Positions 50,215 to 60,508 of a stretch of 64,000 bases of DNA are shown here, piece after piece. Both the position numbers and the translations under genes were made by a program. Position 1 is the first letter of the stretch, and the number at the start of each line of letters is the position of its first letter. The DNA lies in contig OU452226.1 in NCBI GenBank assembly GCA_911728455.2, forward strand, positions 22,275,938 through 22,339,937, given 5' to 3'. The notes beneath the pieces are model-generated. The model saw nothing but the letters and a program-made list of their open reading frames with translations, did no database searches and was not told where the DNA came from. The DNA comes from Marthasterias glacialis (taxonomy: Eukaryota > Echinodermata > Asteroidea > Forcipulatida > Asteriidae).

Positions 50215-50282
50215 GTGGCTCTGAAAAGAGCCGTTGTGGTCTTAACAACTTGAGAGACCACAACGGCTCTTTTCAGAGTCAC
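50215..50282. repeat. perfect-arm foldback made of two histone-type 3' stem-loops
   Basis: Arms of 27 bases (50215-50241, 50256-50282) match at 26 positions around a 14-base spacer. Each arm contains its own hairpin: GGCTCTTTTCAGAGCC on the minus strand (50217-50232, followed by ACC) and GGCTCTTTTCAGAGTC on the plus strand (50265-50280). Confidence 0.85.
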
Positions 50283-50309
50283 AGTCCTCTCATAAGAGAG
50301 TGGTTATAC

Positions 50310-50800
50310 CTGCAAGTTAACTAGTTATAGTTACTATTATGGATAATTAATAGAGGCCCAATGAGTATATCAATTGGGTTTTTTGTACCAACTCTTATTC
50401 CTTACTGTGCTTGGTAGGTCTAATTACTGTAGGGAACCCAAGTGCGCCCTCAGTGTCACATGGGTTGGTGTGAGTGACCTTTGGACTCAGTTTCTTTATC
50501 ATTTTAGCTCTGAGCAAGAGAGAGCACATTGTTTTTCTGTGGGTAGTTTATATCTCTATTTTGTAGGGATGCTCCTAAAGTTTTTCATCTGGGAGCGATA
50601 CATGGTGTGGAGAATTAGTAACTATAACTAGTAAACTGGCGAGTACAACCATGTATAAATCTCTTTTTGGAGGAGTGGTGGCTATGAAAAGAGCCGTTGT
50701 GGTCTCAACAACTTGCAAGTTAACTAGTCATAGTTACTTTTATGGATAATAGAGCCCCTAGTGATATCAATTGGGTTTATTTATACAAAGTCATTCTGTT
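50310..50800. repeat. repeat unit flanking and following the histone-like foldback
   Basis: GTTAACTAGTTATAGTTACT (50317-) is mirrored by AGTAACTATAACTAGTAAAC (50616-). The block GAAAAGAGCCGTTGTGGTCT, AACTTGCAAGTTAACTAGTC, ATATCAATTGGGTTT is repeated directly at 50686-50780. A second histone-like hairpin (GGCTATGAAAAGAGCC, one mismatch) is at 50680-50695. Confidence 0.6.
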
Positions 50801-50826
50801 GGAGAAATAAAGTATTTTTGAGGGAA

Positions 50827-50860
50827 AAGTCTGTTCCCCCCCCCCCCCCCCCCCCCCCAC
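50827..50860 (+). repeat. C homopolymer run
   Basis: A run of more than 20 C after GTCTGTTCC. The conceptual poly-Gly ORF on the minus strand is an artefact. Confidence 0.85.
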
Positions 50861-51049
50861 ATACGAAGTAGTATACAGAGCCGTGTGTTCTGACTATACC
50901 ACTCTAAAAATGGCGAATTGCTTGGTGGAGCCATGGTGGAGCAAAGCACACGATATGAGAAAAAAAGGAACCGGGTTTGTAACAACACAGCCAAAGCTGT
51001 ATTTGACATCAATGGGAGTGTGACCCCAGCTCGTTAATATCTCTTTAAA

Positions 51050-52370
51050 GGAATCTGGACAACCATCGCGAATATTATCATCAGGGGAAATAGTGCTAGC
51101 TGAAGGGTCATAAATATCACAAAGTTGTCAAAAAATTGATTTGGGCCTTTATAAGATGACCTCTGTCAATTGAGGACCACACCATTGTTATGATGGGTGT
51201 TTAAATAACTTGATGTTATAAGAGATTCTGACCTTTTGAAGGATGCTTTCTTGATTTTCATGAAATTTGAAAGGACCAAGTTTGACTGTTGATTTTATGA
51301 ATAGGTAAGAGAGGTGTCTAAAAGTACCACAGAAAGGGTAAGCTATATGGTGACCCAGATCAACGAGCACCTTTTCTTGACTCTCATGCAAGGAGGAGAT
51401 TTAAACTGAGGAGAGTTGGTGACCTGTGTCGCTCAAAGAGAACCTTTGTCTTGGTTGTCGTCAGTCAGAGGACAGAGATACTTTGAAAAGTTGACCAGAG
51501 GACTGAAAGGGGTCTACTCTGTCAACATCAACTCAACATCCGTTCGAGGAAAAGGCACTTTGAAGATGCTCTTGACCCAGTATTGAGGAGGCACAAAATA
51601 ATGTGTGACCTCTTCGAGTCTCCTGAGGGCTAGATAAATCACGGACCCTGCGCTTCACAGTGGATTTAAGATGGCCACTCTCTCAAGGATGACTCACACA
51701 AAGGATCCGCAGATGATGCTATATCTGATCAGACCCTACGAGGCTCCTGATAACAGAACATTCCTGAACTACAGATGGTGAGGGGGACAGGAAGAGTGAT
51801 TCCAGGGTAGCGCTATTATATGACCTTTGGGGCATCCCGCAGAATCAGGGGATGGTAGACAGATGACGACCAAGATTACCTCTTTATGTTTAATTAATAC
51901 CTTGTGGTGAAAGACGGTGACCAGGTCCTGGGACTGGACGATGGTTTCTAATATTAAGAAGAGTTCAGGAAGGTCAATGTTTAGACAATTACAAACTCTT
52001 GTCTTTGATAACAGTGCCCACCTTGATCCCTCGAGAAAAAAAGATAAACTTGGTAACGTTAATGATATCACGTACACCTTAAAGACACTGCCATGAATCC
52101 CCAGGGACTTTGAAAGATGATAAACAGGTACGATACCGTCACCCTGGTTCCGTACCTGGTCAAAGACACGTGCGTTCTTAACCTTGACCACGTGCTGACA
52201 TCTAACCTAGTTCTTCAAATCTTCTCCCGGCACGACCCATTGCACTTTTACATTATACAAACTTCTAGTTCTGAGGAGCTCAACAGGCTGGTTAAACCAT
52301 GGTTTAATAAGCACACGCAGCCACATCATTCCCCGCTCATAATTCAAAAGTTACTGAAAAAATAATGGAG
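51050..52370 (+). pseudogene. coding-like but frame-broken tract, identity unknown
   Basis: Base and codon texture here differs from the surrounding AT-rich intron: it is more balanced, purine-rich on +, and has long conceptual stretches without low complexity. On the plus strand one frame near 51670-51770 includes MTHTKDPQMMLYLIRPYEAP. Another from 52117 is open for 82 codons (MINRYDTVTLVPYLVKDTCV...) and ends at 52363-52365. Stops and frame changes separate the pieces. The minus strand also has a 140-codon frame (51769-52191). I recognise no family. It may be an old retrotransposon, a processed pseudogene, or chance. Confidence 0.2.
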
Positions 52371-52433
52371 TGAAAATTTACAGGCACTGTACATGTACAT
52401 GATTGGTAAGGATAAACAACATCAGTGTTTAGT

Positions 52434-52763
52434 GTCAGTCTGAAAGTTTACTGTTTATGAAGTTCATACTATCAATCCATTTTTCTGTGAAATATTTCCC
52501 TCTGAACTGAAATGCTGTCATATTTGAGTAAACTGTATCTGGAAACCTGAAAAAACGCAATAGCTGATTTCGGTTGTAACAATCGAAATTACTTCATTAC
52601 ACAGTTACTTCATCATCTAAAAAGTGTACACGGTTTTCACTATTTTCGCCTGACGGATTGAGCCCAAATTTTCACAGGTTTGTTTTTTTCATGTGTATTA
52701 TAGAATCACACAAAGTAAGAACGCTGCACTATCAGCTTTGCCAATCCTGTATAGTGCCTTTAA
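52434..52763 (+). mobile_element. family B MITE, complete or nearly so
   Basis: It contains GTCAGTCTGAAAGTTTACTG, TTGTAACAATCGAAATTACT, CTGACGGATTGAGCCCAAAT and TTTCACAGGTTTGTTTTTTT, and ends near TAGTGCCTTTAA. Confidence 0.7.
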
Positions 52764-53462
52764 GATGGCCTATATTGGACTGCCTGGACAGGATTGTATT
52801 AATTATTGTTAATGTCTTTGATTTCAACAAATACCTGCAGACTGAGAATTGAATTGTAATTCGGTGATATGATATTAATACACTGGCTTGGGAGGGCATT
52901 TTTCTCTTGTTTGTGATTTGCTATGTTTTAAAAATCTCAGTGACATTATCAGCACGATGTTCCCAGTAATTTTTTACATTAATGATCCTTTTCACAGTTT
53001 GTGATTTTTGGAGGGTTTGGCCTCACTGTAACAAACAGTTGAATTGTCTTCGTGGCATCTTTGTCCACGTGTTTTAGAAATACGAATTGTGCATATCTTT
53101 TTGTGTTCCCTGTTTTATGCAACAGTCTTGCATACATATTCTTTATATACAATAAAGGGACCAGTTTATTTCCCTTACCGTCTCGATCTGGATACAATAA
53201 ATGTATACGATTAAAGAGCAATGTCATATAAGATAAAGGTCTGTAAAGAAGTGACCTCTGCTTGATAGCATCCCCCCATATCAATTTAACCTGATATCGA
53301 CCAATCATCATGGATCCATCCAAACACACGGATGTTATCCTAACCAGACGAGTCAAATGGCCTGTGGGGTTTACACAGTTATTTCATCATCTGATGTTAA
53401 CAGAACCTAGATATATAAGAAGTCAGTTTAAAGTCATTATAGTCAGCAGTCTTGTTATCAGA

Positions 53463-53830
53463 ATGATGTGTTTCAAGTATGGTTCAATGCGATTGATTTG
53501 CTGCAGGTGTAGTTTTTCCACTACAAGTTTGAAACATGTATTACTACCCGCCCACCAGACGTTTATTTGGAAAAGTATAATTTGCCCAAGTTGGAATTAT
53601 TGTCGTGCTATTGTCAACGCAAAACTTGAGTGCAAATTTAAACTGAACTGAATTGGACTGAACATTTTTCCTCAAAATAGATCTTTGATTTAAAGATTTA
53701 TTGACCCTACGCTTTCAGCAGAATGGTGTGTTCAAGGCCATTGATTTGCTGCAGGTGTATTTTTTCAATTAAATTCTTGAAACATCTATCACCGGACATT
53801 CTATTTCGACAACAACTTGCCCAGTATAAT
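53463..53830 (+). repeat. two diverged direct repeats about 250 bp apart
   Basis: GATTGATTTGCTGCAGGTGT and CCATTGATTTGCTGCAGGTG, each preceded by CAGAATG-TGTGTT and followed by TTTTTC and TTGAAACAT-TAT. Confidence 0.55.
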
Positions 53831-53923
53831 TGTTAGCGTTCTTCTCGAAACAGATGTTTGATCTCAAGTTTTAATAACCCTACACTGAACTGATTTTTAA
53901 AAACATTTTACATCATGCCAGAG

Positions 53924-54031
53924 AATTATAATAAAGCCAAATTTAGTGGAGATGGTAGCTGAGTTCAATCAGTAATCAGATAATTATAATAAAGCCAAAT
54001 TTAGTGGAGATGGTAGCTGAGTTCAATCAGT
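53924..54031 (+). repeat. tandem duplication, identical 50-bp units
   Basis: AATTATAATAAAGCCAAATT through GAGTTCAATCAGT occurs twice (53924-53973, 53982-54031) with an 8-base spacer and no mismatch. It lies 53 bases before the candidate exon at 54085. Confidence 0.85.
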
Positions 54032-54084
54032 TATGGAAATATTTGTGTATGTGTGCTATCAAAACACAAAATATTTCTTTGCAG

Positions 54085-54315
54085 GAAACTCAACAAAACA
54101 CGATGCAATCTATCATGATCACTATCAGCCCATAAAACCCAAAGTTGCTCCGATTAATCATTGTAAACAAACAAAGGATGTAGTAACCCATGGCAAACTA
54201 ATATTCCAGAAGTTGGACAGCATCACCAGTGCAAAACAAGAAAGCGGGCCTTTGCAAATTTATCGTGGATCCAGTACAAATCAGAAAGACCTGGATAACT
54301 GGCTCAATACACCAT
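54085..54315 (+). CDS. possible internal exon of an unidentified Lys/His-rich protein (intron 1 of the collagen gene)
   Basis: After a good acceptor (ATATTTCTTTGCAG) the frame reads GNSTKHDAIYHDHYQPIKPK, then later RGSSTNQKDLDNWLN. The two Ser-Thr-x-x-x-D segments about 60 residues apart are reminiscent of the Mn microtubule-binding repeats of axonemal SAXO-type proteins, but this is a weak resemblance. The open frame runs on into a dispersed repeat at about 54313-54486 and ends there at 54357, so no convincing donor is visible. A transposon may have landed on the exon's end, or the exon may end earlier. It is on the same strand as the collagen gene but unrelated to it in character. Confidence 0.3.
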
Positions 54316-54486
54316 TGTCATGCTGGCACCATCTTTGTCATGTTCCTTGTATCCAGTAACAGTAGTGAATGCTAATATTCATTGTACAGAAAGAAACCAG
54401 ACTATTTCCCCTTCTAGCCTCGGTTTTGTTACATTGATTTGAATGGGAGGAAATCAAGATGGCCGCACCATGAAAAAGGTCAATTG
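54313..54486 (-). mobile_element. family E short dispersed element
   Basis: The reverse-complement copy of 24588-24760: TGTTCCTTGTATCCAGTAAC, GGGAGGAAATCAAGATGGCC, CATGAAAAAGGTCAATTG. It separates the two exon-like frames at 54085 and 54618. Confidence 0.65.
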
Positions 54487-54617
54487 CCTCACGTTTAGAC
54501 CCTTTCAGTATTCTTATTAATATCAAGATGACAGACGTAGACATTTATAGATAGTGTGTCTGTCAATTAACCCGCAATAAAAAGTTTGTACTTTGGAATG
54601 TGATCCCATTAAGACAG

Positions 54618-54773
54618 GTTAACTATCAATATGGATTTACAGCAACTCCCAAACTTTCCCTCCAAGACATAAAGCAATACCAGAAAGACAGAAAAACGTA
54701 CCCGAAAACAGCTAAGGCGCCACCGCTCAAGGTCAACGGCAATGTGAAGCCACAACGCGCACCTTTAATGTAG
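54618..54773 (+). CDS. possible last exon of the same unidentified Lys/Pro-rich protein
   Basis: After CCATTAAGACAG the frame reads VNYQYGFTATPKLSLQDIKQ, continues Lys/Pro-rich, and ends at a TAG at 54771-54773. The reading frame is open back to 54555, so the acceptor could lie a little further left. Composition (many Lys, Gln, Pro; QKD motifs) resembles the candidate exon at 54085-54315, and both lie in the same frame modulo three. The acceptor has a poor pyrimidine tract. Phases do not give an unambiguous join, so this may be the remains of a gene disrupted by the repeat at 54313-54486. Confidence 0.28.
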   Translation, partial: VNYQYGFTATPKLSLQDIKQYQKDRKTYPKTAKAPPLKVNGNVKPQRAPLM

Positions 54774-56222
54774 ATATGAACAAGAGTCATTCATTTCCGC
54801 GGAGTGTAATCAGTGGAGCGATCTCTGCCCGGGAGCCACGAGGCTGAAAGCCCGGGGGAGAACCTGTCAATTTCCCGGTCGTTGGGTTCACTTCGTTCGT
54901 ACAACCTTTATAGCTCTACATGGTACAACTTACAAGAAGCCAACAGCTCGGTGGTCATGACTTTGCAATCTGCCGTTTATGTATGTTTACATTAAGAAAA
55001 GCCACCCAGAATTAAACTTGAGCGCTACGGTTAGAAAGTATAAAGAGTGACTGACAGGTTAGTGAAGTCATCAGCTGTGAAGTTTTTTTTTCAAGACGCC
55101 AAATGACCAGATAAGATTCTGTAAAGGAGCGCACTCTCTAATAAAAAAAGAGGATGTATACTGGGTTTTTTTATAACATAGGAACACTATCTTGAAGACA
55201 ATGGTAAAGTCCAGGGATTTTACATTCAGCCATGTTCCAGAAATCGAAACATTTGGATACTGGATGCCTTTTTGAAACTATTCTGCTTCAACGCCTTCAA
55301 TTATACCATGTTACACTGAAGCTCAATGTTCAGAAGCTCTCAGAGGGAAGTAAGAAGGGAGATTGAAGTTAATCTCTAAATCGTATGTATGGAGTGCACT
55401 TTTCAGACTGCCACATGCATGCATGACATTTACAGGTTAACTGCTAAATGTTACTTGACTCAATTAAACTGTTATAATAAGCTTGAGGCACACTGTGTGC
55501 GGTATCCAAGGAAATTGCAGCGTAATATGCAAAGTATGAGCAGTTTCCCCTTCCCCCATCTCTAAGGTCTCCACCCTGAGTTGTCATGACATAGACCATG
55601 GCTAACTCATCGATTTGATGATAAGCCCGGGAACAGCTGATTTCCTTACATGGGGTGGATTAATGCACTGTGTAAGACCAAAGTATTGAGACACTACCGA
55701 AAGGTGACCCAGATAACAGCCTGATTCTTGGCTGTTACCGGTGGTTTTAAACAACTAGAACTCAAACAAATTAACTACTTTTAATTAACTGAATTAACCG
55801 AGTTTCGTGGAAGAGCTCGTGTATTGCTATAGCCAACATCAAGGAAGATAAGAATTTATTGAAATGAATTAAAGACGCTCACTCGTCAACGCGCGACAAA
55901 CGTCACGAAAGATCACCTTTGACCTGTGCACGCGTTGTACATAAACTATGTACGGGTACATGATTGTTTTGTGCCACGGAAATAGTCTTCGGGTAATGGT
56001 GACGAGCGGGCGTCTTTATTTGAAATAGTTTGTTAATCAAATTAAAACGTCATCGCAGCTAGAGGCCGAATTAAGACAACTTTTACAGATAAAGAAATAT
56101 GTACACAAAATATATATACGAACGTAGATGAATTTGACAGAAGTGAAGAGTCCAAACAACTGTGCTATAAATTAATGCTTTATTAATATGACCATTGCGT
56201 AACAATGATCTTTGATTTCCAG
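54774..56222. other. end of intron 1, mostly unassigned
   Basis: A locally GC-rich patch at 54800-54900 (CCCGGGAGCC mirrored by GGCTGAAAGCCCGGG) lies in a 60-codon plus frame that reaches a GTATGT donor-like site at 54979. I cannot tell whether it is an alternative first exon. The rest shows nothing. Confidence 0.4.
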
Positions 56223-56519
56223 GGCCTATAGCCTTCCCCAAGTACCCAAAGTTGACAGTCAGTCAACAATCACACGGTACATTATTTCACCCTACTTGAA
56301 CAATCTTCAAAAAGTGAATGACCCTAAAATCTTTGATTTACCGACAAGTTTGAGGGCCTCCAAAATAAGTATAATTAATAAGGCTTGGCGGATTGATGCA
56401 GTCACCATCGGGTACATTCCCCATAAAGCTCCATTGTTGTTCTCAAACAGCCTCTTTATGAGGAATCATTATACAACGCCATCTTGCGTCTTTAAGAACT
56501 CTTGTATTTTATGCTCCAA
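56223..56519 (+). CDS. candidate in-frame cassette exon just upstream of the EMI exon (unproven)
   Basis: A 297-base open stretch lies between a good acceptor (TCTTTGATTTCCAG) and a near-perfect donor (CTCCAA|GTAAGT). It needs two carried bases at its start and leaves two at its end, so it is symmetric phase 2-2 and could be spliced between exon 1 and exon 2 of the collagen gene without a frame change. It would add 99 residues, beginning AYSLPQVPKVDSQSTITRY and ending NSCILCSK, with two extra cysteines in its tail. I recognise no domain, and vertebrate homologues as I know them have nothing like it here. It could be an alternative exon, an exon of another gene, or a chance open frame. Confidence 0.33.
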
Positions 56520-57032
56520 GTAAGTTCACCAAATTAATGCTGTGAGGTGTCACATGGAGTTCTTGGAACTGCAAAGGTAATCTCATTGCAGCCCAATTTG
56601 GGCTAAACTGGGATGTTGTGCGAAAATGACGTCAACAGCCAGATGGATAAGGTGCCAAAGGTTAAAACAGTAACGGTGCACCTTTTACGGACGAAGGAAA
56701 AAGACAAAATTTAAGATGCGAGATATCTAGTCCACGTGGAAGAAAACATGTTTTTCAAAGTCAGTGTCTTTTAGCAATTCATGAAGACATACGGGACTAA
56801 TAAGACGAGTGAGAATCCTGAAAGGATGATACTCGTCTCTCCTCATCCTGAGTTTCCTTGTCCTTGAACTTAATCCAAACCACAAGACATTAAAGACGTG
56901 ATAAAGCATTGGTAACCAGGGATCAGGTTGGCTTTACAGTAGTATCTTTTGATGAAGGATAAACCCGGTACATAGGATGGAACATGGATTCCTAATCAGT
57001 AAATGAATGTGTTTGTCCCCTTCCCCCATCAG

Positions 57033-57197
57033 GAGGAGCAATTGGTGTGACTTTATTGCGACAAGACAGGTGACTTGTAACATTCGCAATGGAACCGAGA
57101 TGTATGTACAGAGGACAACACCCAACTGGTGTAACTACCAGCTGCGAACACTCTACGGGTCATTTGGGAGAAAAGACTGTGACAAGTCTACATACAG
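57033..57197 (+). CDS. EMI-domain collagen (COL26A1/EMID1-like), exon 2: first part of EMI domain
   Basis: This exon encodes the N-terminal two-thirds of an EMI domain, a small cysteine-rich module of secreted matrix proteins (emilins, EMID1, collagen XXVI) used in protein-protein contacts and multimer assembly. It begins after CCCCCATCAG and ends at ACAG|GTGAGA. The product starts RSNWCDFIATRQVTC, continues with IRNGTEMYVQR, and then has NWC and KDC, giving four of the seven expected cysteines. NGT is a potential N-glycosylation site. Both ends are phase 2: the first base completes the Arg codon from exon 1, and the last two bases are completed by exon 3. A symmetric candidate exon at 56223-56519 could be inserted just upstream without shifting the frame. 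The EMI family assignment is secure; EMID1 versus COL26A1 is not separated. Confidence 0.9.
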
Positions 57198-58424
57198 GTG
57201 AGAATTTTTTGGTTTTTTTTATTTTTTCTTTTATTTTTTAAATAAACATAAAGAACAGCCTGTCTGTCCGTTCTTCTTGCGTTGTATCTTTTGGTGAATA
57301 AAATATTAAAATGCCAGGGCAAAGCAAAACAGTAAAGATTTAAATGAGCATATTGAGTGACATTGGACACTATCAATAACTTAGTGAGGATTGAGTATAA
57401 TGTACAAAAATTAATGCCTTGCGCCTCTCAATCTCCCAGCCCATTCAAAAACAAGCTCAAGTCTGATCTCACTCAGTGGTCCAAAACTGCGGGAATTATA
57501 TACAGATGTTGTTTTATACCGAATGGTTTGCGTCAATGAACTTGAAGAACGCGAAGAGGACATAAATTAGCTCTTAATAAATTATGGGGGTTTCAATTTT
57601 CGTACTCCCGCGTCGATTTTCTCAAATAGTTTTGCCATTCTACAACTGAAATATGTCAACTTGAGGTCCGTATTGGTCACGCCTTATGTATACACTTAAT
57701 CAGGAAGAGGGTCTGGACAACAACAAAAAATGATTTGAGGTGAAAGATATCTCTTGACCCGGTCATTGATGTTGCCAAAGGGTCGATTTCAATGATCTGG
57801 GAAGCAGATGGACTGCAGGGCCCAGGCCTACTTTCTATCAAAATTTGCCGTTGAAGATTTTGTCACAACCATTTTTCATGCCAAATGAGTTGACCCCAGC
57901 TGGTAATCGGCCAAATAAATTACCCTGCCAACTGGTAAGCTCTTCTCTTTTCTTGATTAATGTTCCCTGTGAGCTTGATGTATGATGGAAACTTATGATT
58001 CTTCTTAATATATTAAATTGTAAGTGCGAAAATGGAGCACCTGTGAATTCTTTGACAGCGCAGTGTAATCCCAGTGTTAACTCGTAACAATAAAGGTCAA
58101 CATTTTCTTTGTGTTATTTTATGTCATAGTAAGCAGTTTGATCTCACTATCTGTAACCCGTAAGCAAGGCCGAGAGATAATAAAACACCTTAGGATAAAA
58201 CGTTCGGTCATTACACTTTAACTTCCTCGCTGGTTTGAAGGACATGGAATTTAATTTCTCACAGAATGGATTCGGAGCTTCGTATTATTCATTTGAATCT
58301 TGACTTGATCTTAAAATACTGATTCTTTGTTTACAAAAGAATCCTTCTTTGAAAAGAAAATTTAGTGACGACGCCAGTAGAAGGTTGATTTTCTTTATCC
58401 CTTTAAACCAAACAAAGTTGTTTC

Positions 58425-58560
58425 AATCTGACATCTGAAAGCTCAATGATTATAAAGTTCATACCAGTACCCATCCTATACAGAAATACTTTCATATAAA
58501 GCACTGTCAAAGTCGAGAAAATGGAATTTGAGGGGCCTCAAAAATTGTCATTGGTTGTTT
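58425..58560 (+). mobile_element. family B MITE, 5' part only
   Basis: It matches the left half of the complete copy: ATCTGAAAGCTCAATGATTA, AAAGTCGAGAAAATGGAATT. The right half with the GGATTGAGC core is absent. Confidence 0.55.
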
Positions 58561-58659
58561 TGAATACCCTGACAGGCGATTCTCGTAGACTGTACGGGTT
58601 TACAAGGTGCTGTTGTGCAATCTGCATCCAACCATAGCTCCATGATTCAACCATGCCAG

Positions 58660-58860
58660 AAACACCGGCGCGAACCCCATTCTCTTAACGACACATCCAT
58701 TCCACAACCGAGGAACCGTCAGCTTTACGTCCCATCCGAAGGACGAAGCAATTGTTGTCAAGCGGTGTCTTTCTCAAGGACACAATTGACATGACCGGGA
58801 CCTGAACCCACACTCTGACAACACAAGAAGATGAGCCTGGTGCACGAGACCGCTTGGTCT
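58660..58860 (-). mobile_element. SINE-like dispersed element with tRNA-like B-box (partial copy)
   Basis: TTTCTCAAGGACACAATTGA, CATGACCGGGACCTGAACCC and ACACTCTGACAAC match the 32.7-33.1 kb copy. The minus-strand ORF here (58685-58930) is a repeat product. Confidence 0.5.
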
Positions 58861-59591
58861 CGACACTTAACTGAAGATAAAACTGAAGGAATTTGGTTTT
58901 AGAATGCCACAGGCTTGGCAAGGCTCTCAAAACAGGTTTATGAGTTGGAGTGGCAGGCGTATCTAATTGCTCAAACAGAGTTATAACATGACTTGTTTGG
59001 GGTATATGTTAACATCACACCCTGAAAATTGTTAAGGTCGGTTGGGTCAACTTGTCTTTTAAGTACATTCGATTCCAAACTCTTTTATCTAATTTGGACT
59101 ATTTATTTTTCTCCTGCGGTGACATAAATTGTTCCCACGCTGAGTTGAAAGGGTTAATAAATATTAACAGAGAAGGCACTTCGTTTTCAACGAAACCAAG
59201 AGGGTGCACTCCACAAAAATGTTCAAAAACTGACAGAGTTGTTTAAGGCTGAGAGCTTTGTCGTCAACTTCCCTCGAAGCCTTTTTTAACAGACTGAGAA
59301 TCGGGAAAATTTTTGACAAGAATCTGGAAACGTGCCACGATAAACAAAACATCCACAAGGTGAAAATTCACAACTATACTCTATGTAAATAAGACTTCCC
59401 CAGTCTGTTGATAGAGACGTCAAGTCGTAGTCTCTCTCCAGTCGCGAGACTTTGAGATAACCAAGCTGGCTATATCTCTCTGGTCTCCATTTACAGCTGG
59501 CGTTTATGAAAGAACAACAAACAACGAACTAGTACAGCCAAGTGCTTTTTTTCCCTCGATAGTTTTGTGTTACACTGCTGCATAGAACCAA

Positions 59592-59690
59592 GCCCGTGTC
59601 CGAATGAAACGACTTCGACTTCGGCTGTGGCCGTTGGCTGTATATAACGACAACATTGAGAAAGACTTTTCGATGTTCCAGCCTTAGCTG
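59592..59690 (+). repeat. family G short repeat, diverged
   Basis: CCGTGTCCGAATGAAACGAC, TTCGGCTGTGGCCGTTGGCT and ACGACAACATTGAGAAAGAC. A related GACGGCTTTGGCTACGGCTT segment follows at 59915-60015. Confidence 0.45.
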
Positions 59691-60232
59691 CTCACTATAT
59701 TATTAATTTGTATCTAATAATTATCTGTTACTGTTAACCAGTCACGGAGAACAGTTGTTCTTCCATCCTTTGTTATTTTGATTTGATTTGATTTTTAGAT
59801 CACAACTTCATAATCGATGTAGATCATCCTCTCGTGGAAAAACTGTACCAATATTTTTAGTACCATACCTGGGGAATAGAAGCGGTGTTTGTTTACTTTA
59901 AAGAAATTTGATCCTGACGGCTTTGGCTACGGCTTAGGCTCCGTCCGCATGTTTGAAATCAGATACCGAAAGCTCATGTTTTCAAAACAGCTGACAGTGG
60001 TTTCGAAAAGGGCCACAAACTCTCGGGAACCATTAGGTTTGGCACGATAGAGGGCGCTGTTTGCTTTACCGATATTTAAAAGGTGTTCGAAAAAACAACA
60101 TGGGTGAAAATATCAGCGGTGTTAATAACCAAGCTAGTGACACGTGTTATTCTGTCGATACTAATAGTATACTGGCTGAATACTGAGATGACTTAATTAT
60201 TTGTGGTTTGTTTGCTTGTGTTGTCTTTGAAG

Positions 60233-60330
60233 AATAATGTTTCGACCTCGTTATTACATTGGAATTCGTACCGTGGAAACAACTGAGCGAAGGTGTTGTC
60301 CGGGATTCAACGGGCCCAACTGCGATAGAG
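60233..60330 (+). CDS. EMI-domain collagen (COL26A1/EMID1-like), exon 3: end of EMI domain
   Basis: This exon completes the EMI domain. Joined to exon 2 it reads TYRIMFRPRYYIGIRTVETT and then ERRCCPGFNGPNCDR. The CCPGF/Y-x-G-x-x-C ending is the hallmark C-terminus of EMI domains and supplies cysteines five to seven. The acceptor is TTTGAAG|A and the donor AGAG|GTAAGG. It enters in phase 2 and leaves in phase 1. The match across the exon 2/3 junction (a YR-x-x-x-RP-x-Y pattern) follows EMI domains as I know them, which supports both splice sites. The upstream ATG in this frame (60237) is internal, not a start. Confidence 0.9.
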
Positions 60331-60381
60331 GTAAGGGTGACTGTCTGAGACTATTGTTTCCTCTAAGTTTCATATAACAAA

Positions 60382-60508
60382 ATAGACCTTATGCGTATGA
60401 CGTCACTATGAGTATTTGATACAGGAATAGGCTTAGGTCAAAACAGCTACAACACACTTTCATTGCTGCGTTTGACCTCAAAGATGGCGGCGATAGCATA
60501 AGGTCTAT
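60382..60508. mobile_element. family F MITE with 13-bp terminal inverted repeats
   Basis: ATAGACCTTATGC (60382-60394) and GCATAAGGTCTAT (60496-60508) are perfect inverted repeats. The inside has TATGACGTCACTATG and AAGATGGCGGCGATA. It sits 52 bases downstream of collagen exon 3. Confidence 0.75.

Larger units (their letters stand above)
57198..60232. other. collagen intron 2
   Basis: It holds a T-rich start, the SINE-like fragment at 58660, a partial family B copy and family G at 59592. Near 57357, GACATTGGACACTATCAATA resembles an end of another echinoderm MITE I recall. No second exon for the antisense signal-peptide exon could be identified here. Confidence 0.6.

Noticed and set aside
59052..59246. 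Plus-strand ORF with several cysteines in intron 2
   Set aside because: Considered as an exon of the nested or collagen gene, but no acceptor/donor pair with a usable phase was found and no family is recognised.
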